The notes under the pieces were generated by a model. It was not told the DNA's origin. It searched no databases and saw only the letters and a program-made list of their open reading frames with translations. Shown piece by piece: positions 58,271 through 64,000 of a DNA stretch of 64,000 nt (position 1 is its first letter; the number at the start of each line of letters is the position of its first letter). Made by a program: the position numbers and the translations under genes. The DNA comes from Cryptomeria japonica (lineage: Eukaryota > Streptophyta > Pinopsida > Cupressales > Cupressaceae), in assembly GCF_030272615.1 (NCBI RefSeq), contig NC_081407.1, positions 436,636,230-436,700,229 on the forward strand, read 5' to 3'.

Positions 58271-59157
58271 TAGAATCTCTAGTCAGAGACATCCTGGAAA
58301 AGCTAAAAGACATGTCACAAAAAGATAAAATCAAAAGAAAACCAAGACTCGACACCAACATCCACTGCAGTCCTTAAGTTTAGTGTCTCTTGTCACTTGT
58401 ATAAGTCTATTTGATTGTGGTCACAATGTTTACTTTCACAAAAGGATAGATAGCACTGAACCATAATGTTGTCTGAGTCTATTGAAAGATTTGATTTGCT
58501 AAAGCCCATTGCTGCTGCTGTGTCTCATCTAAAATTGACTGAATCCATGAAACTGATATTTTATTGCAGAGAAGATGAAGCTTTATTGTTGATATGTGAT
58601 ACAAGTGTTGCTTTATTGTGGATTGTGCGTGGATAGGCTGAAGAAAACTGGAAGAAATTGTACTCCTGAAAACATGTGATGCTCTTAGTTCCACACCCAT
58701 CACTAGACTTAGGATTTGCCTTAGCTACATATAGGAGCTGATTTATTATGGATGGAAAGGTTGCGAAAAGGAGGGATTATTATGAATGGCTAACCAATCT
58801 TAGGTAGATTAATAACAAGCAATGATGGAAATGGGTAAGTTTATTATGGATGGATAGGTTGTAAGTGTGTGCAAAGTGAAGGATGAGATCGAATCCTGAA
58901 GGAGGGAGGAGCAATGTCTCTACACATGGCGCCGGTGGCCCATTTTTCACCATGGTACTTGCCCAGGGTGCCACCAAAGTGGTTTTCACTGTTGGATGAA
59001 ATGTTTTTCTGTTTACTTTTTTTATTTTTTCAATTTTTTTTTGTCACAAAGGCGCCTATTTGCTAGGTTTTCACCTAGTAATGATTTTTTATTTTTTATG
59101 ATTTTCTGATATTTTTTTGATTTTTTTTGTATTTTTGAATTAGGATATTCTGAAGAG
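58271..59157 (-). other. 3' noncoding region of the gypsy element
   Basis: No gene. The minus strand has a long A-rich run (59020-59150) and two related phrases, gaaaacctagcaaataggcg and gaaaaccactttggtggcac, about 100 bp apart. The motif ctagtcagagacatcct at 58280-58296 resembles a motif at 54269-54285 on the other side of the 4-kb unit. Confidence 0.4.
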
Positions 59158-60099
59158 CTATGTGTAAAACCTGCGAAGGTGCAAGCTGTTGATAGGATCC
59201 TCCAAAGGTTCTCCCTCTAGGGTTGAGAGCTGATATGCACCAAATCCATAGACTGTTGTAATGATGTAAGGACCAAGCCAATTTGGTTCAAACTTTCCCT
59301 TCTTCTCTCTGTCTTGCTGGTTTTTAGGATTTTCCTTGAGAACTAGGTCACCCACCTCAAATGTACGAGGCTTTACCTTGTGATTGTAACTGCAACATTC
59401 CTTGACTGAATGATGTGTAGCTCGAGTGACTGTCTTCCTTGATAAAAGAATTGAGATAGAATTACTAGTGTATGTACTACATAGTTTCATATGCATGTCA
59501 CCTAAAGAAGTTTGGGCATGCCTGATAACAAAGTCCCTCGAGGAAGATCCATTAAAGGTCCATGATGTATCGCTAGAAGGGAAAGGATGTGCAGAATAAG
59601 TGGATGAGTGATGATGGCTTATGATTGCAAAAATAATTGAAAGTAGGATAGCATGATGGAGACTTAGGATCAACAAGTATTCTTTTTTACTTGAAATTGT
59701 AGAACTTTTGCCCCCAGTTATTTTGGTATTAGGGGAGATCATCTCTTGCTCTTTTTCTTTCATAGGATTTTTATCCTTGACTTTGATTTTTGCAAAGTCC
59801 AATAGTTTTTGATTTTGATGTGGACTGAAAGACTTCTCTTTATTTTTGACTTTTAGATTTTTCTTTTCATAGCTTGATTTTTTATCCCGAATGAGTAAGG
59901 GGTTTTGTAATTCTTGTTGATCCAAGTCTAAGAGAGTAGTGGAAATGGAATGAGTGGATGAAATGGTAAAGCTATGTGAGTTCTCGAGAGAGTTGGTGAT
60001 ATGCTCAATAGATTCTTCGCTGGAACCACTCTTAGGACTATTGATATCAAGAGTTGCTTGCACCACTAGAGGAGATTTGCATTCAGACTTAGCAGCCAC
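59158..60099 (-). pseudogene. Chimeric ORF ending in the integrase C-terminal domain
   Basis: An open frame of 313 codons. The first 130 residues are serine- and lysine-rich with no known motif; residues 143-160 are hydrophobic (KEYLLILSLHHAILLSII), as in a possible membrane segment. From about residue 235 it is the C-terminal part of gypsy integrase: KPRTFEVGDLVLKENPKNQQ, GKFEPNWLGPYIITTVYG, YQLSTLEGEPL and INSLHLRRFY. The catalytic core is absent. That this chimera is open throughout suggests it may have been made and spread in this form. Confidence 0.7.
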
Positions 60100-60132
60100 A
60101 ACACTAGGTGGTTCATACCCAATTCCTTGGCA

Positions 60133-60678
60133 TTAAAAATTGTTTGTAGGTTGTTCTTGTCGACTAAATGTGTTAGGATATAGTGGGAGTTGATCAACAT
60201 GAAAGATATACTCACCACATCCCATATCTTTAATCTTGAACTTTTCTTTGATCTCTGCTTGTTTTGATGTAGAAGCTTTCAATGATTCTGGATCAACATA
60301 TGCTGAAGATGGAACACATTCTCGATTGACTAGGATTGTTATTTTTGATCTAGGTCGCAGATTGTTGCAATATATGAATGGATTTGGGTCAGCTTTAATG
60401 GTCACTTCAACTCCATTGAGTGGAAATTTGATACATCGATGATATGTAGATGGTACTGCGCTCATCTCATGAATCCATGGACATCCTAGCAATATGTTGT
60501 ATGTGAGCTCTAGATCAAGGACTTGACAAACCACATCTTTTGTAACTGGCCCAACTTTGAGAGGTAAGGTGATTGTGCCCTTGGATGAGTGCTCTTTGTC
60601 ATCATATGCCTTGATGGTAATTTTGTTTGTAGCATTCACAACTTTATTTGAATATCCCAATTGTATTATTATGTTCAA
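60133..60678 (-). pseudogene. Ty3/gypsy protease region
   Basis: Corresponds to the second half of a gypsy aspartic protease and what follows: LNIIIQLGYS-type start, then VCQVLDLELTYNILLGCPWI and HEMSAVPSTYHRCIKFPLNG, phrases typical of the RVP_2 family. The catalytic D-[ST]-G lies just upstream, at about 60680-60720, where the sequence is worn. The region is followed on the same strand, without polymerase, by the chimeric ORF. Confidence 0.7.
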
Positions 60679-61037
60679 AGTACATATATTAAGACCAACA
60701 CCTCCATCTATCAGGACTCATTTTATTCAATGCTTGTGTAGGAAGGCTTCAATGTGTAAAGGTGCATTATGTGGTTGGATTACAGAGGCGTCATCAGCTC
60801 CAGTGAATGTGAGAGAATGTGGAATGGAAAGGTATCCCACCATGGCTTGAAAGTGGTCCACATTCAGATCAGTGGGGACATAGTGTCTCTCAAAGTTTTG
60901 TCAAGAATGGCTTTATGTGCAGGGGATATGCGTAAAAGCTCAAGAATGGAGATAAGTGCGGGTGTCTTCCCTAACTATTCTACTAGGTTGTACTCAGGTT
61001 TGGTTGATGAGGAAGCGATGGTTTTAGCTGGAGCACC

Positions 61038-63305
61038 TTATAGGGTGACCTTACATCGACGAGTTGTGACAATACATTCAGAGGTAGATTCGGAAGAAGG
61101 TCCAATGCCTTTTAGGACAACTTTGGGTCTTTGGGTAGAATTTTCAGGTGCTTTGTCCTTTATGATAATGGTAGAGACATAATTGTCCATCAAAATGTGA
61201 TTAACAGTTGAATCATAGTTATAGGATGCTCTGGTATAGTTGGTCTTCTCATCTGTGGCTTTGGATTTTCCCTTGTCATGTTTAGGGAATGGTTCCTTAA
61301 ACATCTCATGTTCTTGATTGGATGAATGTCCTTCGATCTCGATGTCACCTCTATCAATAAGATCTTGTATGATGTTCTTCAGTCGATGACAATTTCCTAT
61401 TTTATGTCCTTTGCTCTTGTGATATTCATAGTATTCATCATCTTCCACCAATTTGGTTTGACCTTTGGTTCATATGGAGGATTGTCAGGAATTGTTATTA
61501 TCTTGTTTGCCATTAGCTTCTTGAAAGCTGACTCAAGTGGTTCTCCAAATGGGGTGTATTTCCTTCATGGTTTGGAAGTTGTTTGAGTATTCACTTGGTT
61601 ATTTGTAGAACTTGATCCAGAAAAAATGATTTCGGGTCTTACTGTATTAGCATCAACAACACCATTATTGACTATGTTCTTGTTCTTGTTCTGAAATCTT
61701 GGTTTGTCTTTTCCTTTAAAGTCCTCTTTGTTTTCTTTGAATATCTTAATTACTCCTTGTTCAATTAGGACCTTCTCTGTTGCTAAGCCGTTTTCAATGA
61801 CATCCTTGAAGGTGGAAAAACAAGCTTTTCTTAGATCATAACCAATTTCTCTATGGACATTCTGGGTGAACATCTCTACCATTTGTTTTTATGGAATTTC
61901 ACAAGAGCATCTGCTGGCTAAATTCCTCCATCATTGCAAGAATGATGAAAAAGATTCCCCATCCTTTTGTTTGGTGTTGCACAAAGTGGTAATGGATATG
62001 TCTGTCTCTATGTTGTATGAGAAATGTTGGATAAAAGCCTCTGCTAAATCACCCCATGACTTAATTCTAGGTGGGAGTTGGGAGAACCATTCCATAGCTT
62101 GATCACCTAAGCTTTGTGGGAATAATCTCATCAAGTATGTTTCTTCTACTACTACCTCAATGCAAACTGTGAAAAATTGTCTTATATGTGCCTTAGGGTC
62201 TCCCTTTCCTCTGTACTTATCAAAATTAGGTGTTACGAAGTGTGTAGGGAAAGGAGGCATTGGAATGCTTTTGTCAAATGGATAGGGACATATGTCTCTC
62301 ATTGTGTAAGTTGGATTTGGTGTATTAATGTCCTCCATTTTCTTTTGTAAATCCTTTATTTTCAGTTCCAAATTGTTCTTAGGTGGAGATCGACTTCTTG
62401 GACCATATCCCATGCCTGAGCCACCCGGTGGAGGAGGAGGATACTACATATATGGATGGTATTGATTGTAAACATGTTCATATGGAGGAGGTCTATAATG
62501 AAACTGCATATAGGAACCACTTGGTATAGAGTCATAATGAGGAATGGCATATCTTCTTTGTCCATGCATATCATATTCTACAGGCATGCCATGAGTTTGT
62601 TCGTGTAGTGCCCCCAAATTTGACATGGGGTTTTCTTGTGTCCAAATTTTAAGCATGCCTCTGGATATTCAATTGTTTTTGAATTGGGTCCTTAGCATTG
62701 GTATGCAATTGAGTGTATTTATCTACATAAGACTTCCATAAAGGTTTGCGTAGATGGAGTTGTTCATGAGATGCTCTTTCATGAGTATCATAAGCTTGAC
62801 CATGTGTATTTGGGACCTTAGGTTTTTGAAACAAGGATGATGGTGACTCAGGCATGAAACATGGTCCTCTAGTACCTCCACTATTAGGTCTCCTTTGATC
62901 CATGTTGAGTTGACTTTCTTACATAGGTCAATTTTCCACTATTTGAGACATGTCAAAATCATGAGGTATCTTGGCTCCACTTTGTGCCATCACTTGTAAG
63001 AAATATTGTCTATCTCTTCTCATGATTTCCTCAACCAATCTATTAAAATGGGGATCCATGATGGAGTCTTCCACTTCTGTTGAATGTATGGAAAACTTGT
63101 CTGTATTGTCATTGTGCATATCATTATTGTTCGTATTATCCATGTTCTCAACATTTTGAGTGTTTCTATAGGAATCCATGTTAGGTAGTGTGGTATGATC
63201 AGAATTGAAAAAGACATCATTGTCATACTCATAGGCACTCATGTTGGCGGACTCTTGAGCCTCTTTAGCTTCTCTCCTAGATTTTTGGGAATGAGTTTCA
63301 ACCAT
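61038..63305 (-). pseudogene. Ty3/gypsy gag region
   Basis: Starts at 63305 (MVETHSQKSRREAKEAQESA) with an acidic, asparagine-rich N-terminus. The capsid-type domain follows at 62413-61931: FDKYRGKGDPKAHIRQFFTV, MRLFPQSLGDQAMEWFSQLP and IKSWGDLAEAFIQHF. Near 61440 YYEYHKSKGHKIGNCHRLKN resembles the zinc-knuckle-like segment of this lineage, with C missing at the first place. Several breaks. Confidence 0.75.
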
Positions 63306-64000
63306 GAACTAGGTCTTGACCAAGATGTGTGAAACTAGATGAAAATTGGAAAGCTATGGAAGACCAACAGTTGGATGGAATGTAAATGAATCTAAGGTGT
63401 ACTTGCAATGTCCAAAGTGTAAGACCAAGTATGTATGTAGTAGAGTAGGTGTGGCTTCCAAAGAGATGATACTTTCTCTTGATGAGGTAAGTTGACCTTG
63501 ACTCTAAGTAAGACCAAATGAGACCCAAAGGTGATAGACCCTGATGAGGGACCACTTAGCAAGATGTTGTATGTAGTGTGTTGATAAAGCAAGATGAGGA
63601 CAAGAAAGTGACCTTTTGACTCAAGTTTAGACAAATGTGAATGTAATGCAACGTGTAAATAAATGATGGACTTTGTGAGACCCAAAGATAGGTTGAATGC
63701 TAGATGAAAATTTGGAGAGATAACCTAGGAAGCTCAAATGTTTTATGAAACTGATTGCTCTTGTTTGCTGGACTATAAGTTTTTTCCAATACTGAACATA
63801 GACATGCATGTAAACTTCACAGATGCGGTTAAAGTATACAGACGTGTTTCTGTCAGACACAGACGCGTTTTAAAACCTAAGTGCATTTTTTTCCAATTTG
63901 TGAAGTTGTTGTTGTGACCAAATCTAAATTTGTGACTGTTTTTCATGACAAGAGGACACAATATTGATGAGGACTCTATGTTTGCAAGTTTTTGGACTCA
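63306..64000 (-). other. Leader of the gypsy element
   Basis: Noncoding DNA upstream of gag in the element's own direction. The primer site and 5' LTR must lie further right, outside the window. Confidence 0.45.

Larger units (their letters stand above)
58271..64000 (-). mobile_element. Ty3/gypsy element with the pol core missing; runs off right edge
   Basis: Minus strand from right to left: leader (63306-64000), gag (61038-63305), protease (60133-60678), then an ORF that ends in the integrase C-terminus (59158-60099), then about 890 bp of 3' noncoding DNA. Reverse transcriptase, RNase H and the integrase catalytic core are not between protease and integrase tail, where only about 500 bp of unrelated coding-like DNA lies. 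So this is an internally deleted, non-autonomous gypsy. Its LTRs are not resolved; the right one is outside the window. It is broken in gag (several breaks). Confidence 0.75.

Overview
The window looks like nuclear DNA from a seed plant with a large, repeat-filled genome, most likely a gymnosperm. That assignment is an inference from the transposon content, the plant-type U2 snRNA promoter and the plant TAF7 gene; no organelle or bacterial gene is present. Only two features look like ordinary host genes: a U2 snRNA-like gene with a textbook plant upstream element and TATA box (10952-11204, minus strand) and an intact TAF7 gene (20607-21215, minus strand) with a probable 5'UTR intron. Almost everything else is old transposable-element DNA.

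Layout. 1-6477: right part of an LTR element that runs off the left edge, with a leader holding an array of palindromes, a broken unknown ORF region and a 3' LTR. 8614-10173: Ty1/copia fossil (minus) carrying two local tandem duplications. 10952-11204: U2 and promoter. 12600-14480: Ty3/gypsy gag-protease fossil (minus). 14927-15720: LINE 3' fragment. 18110-18300: possible exon. 19519-20225: tandem repeat interrupted by a tRNA-type SINE with a target-site duplication. 20607-21700: TAF7. 22000-22475: promoter-like stretch with three G-boxes and a TATA box but no clear gene after it. 24633-25279: unrecognised degenerate ORF region.

25717-36977 is a pogo/Tigger-like DDE transposase gene into which at least two, probably three, LTR elements have inserted: A (25885-32809, minus), B (34190-36729, plus) and C (from 36978, minus). 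All three lack a polymerase. 38746-44290 is another block with an unknown multi-domain ORF region and no LTR found. 44295-49866 is a Ty3/gypsy gag-protease fossil. 49867-54293 is an LTR plus internal DNA that carries a plant mobile domain (PMD) ORF antisense to the LTR. 54294-58270 is a 4-kb TG...CA unit, perhaps a very long solo LTR. 58271-64000 is a Ty3/gypsy element (minus) that keeps gag, protease and the integrase C-terminus but not the RT/RNase H/integrase core.

The recurring theme is non-autonomous LTR elements that have lost or never had polymerase and carry instead large ORFs. By eye four of these (1892-5272, 27118-30315, 40263-43444, 51930-52810) share a PMD-like pattern. Also notable are two separate arrays of palindromes (732-1735 and 50351-50586), both inside LTR-element DNA, and a U2 copy with a normal promoter but a 22-23-nt loss in the stem II region. 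LTR pairs differ at roughly one base in ten by eye, so at conifer-like substitution rates the insertions are probably tens of millions of years old. All similarity statements are from reading, not from searches.
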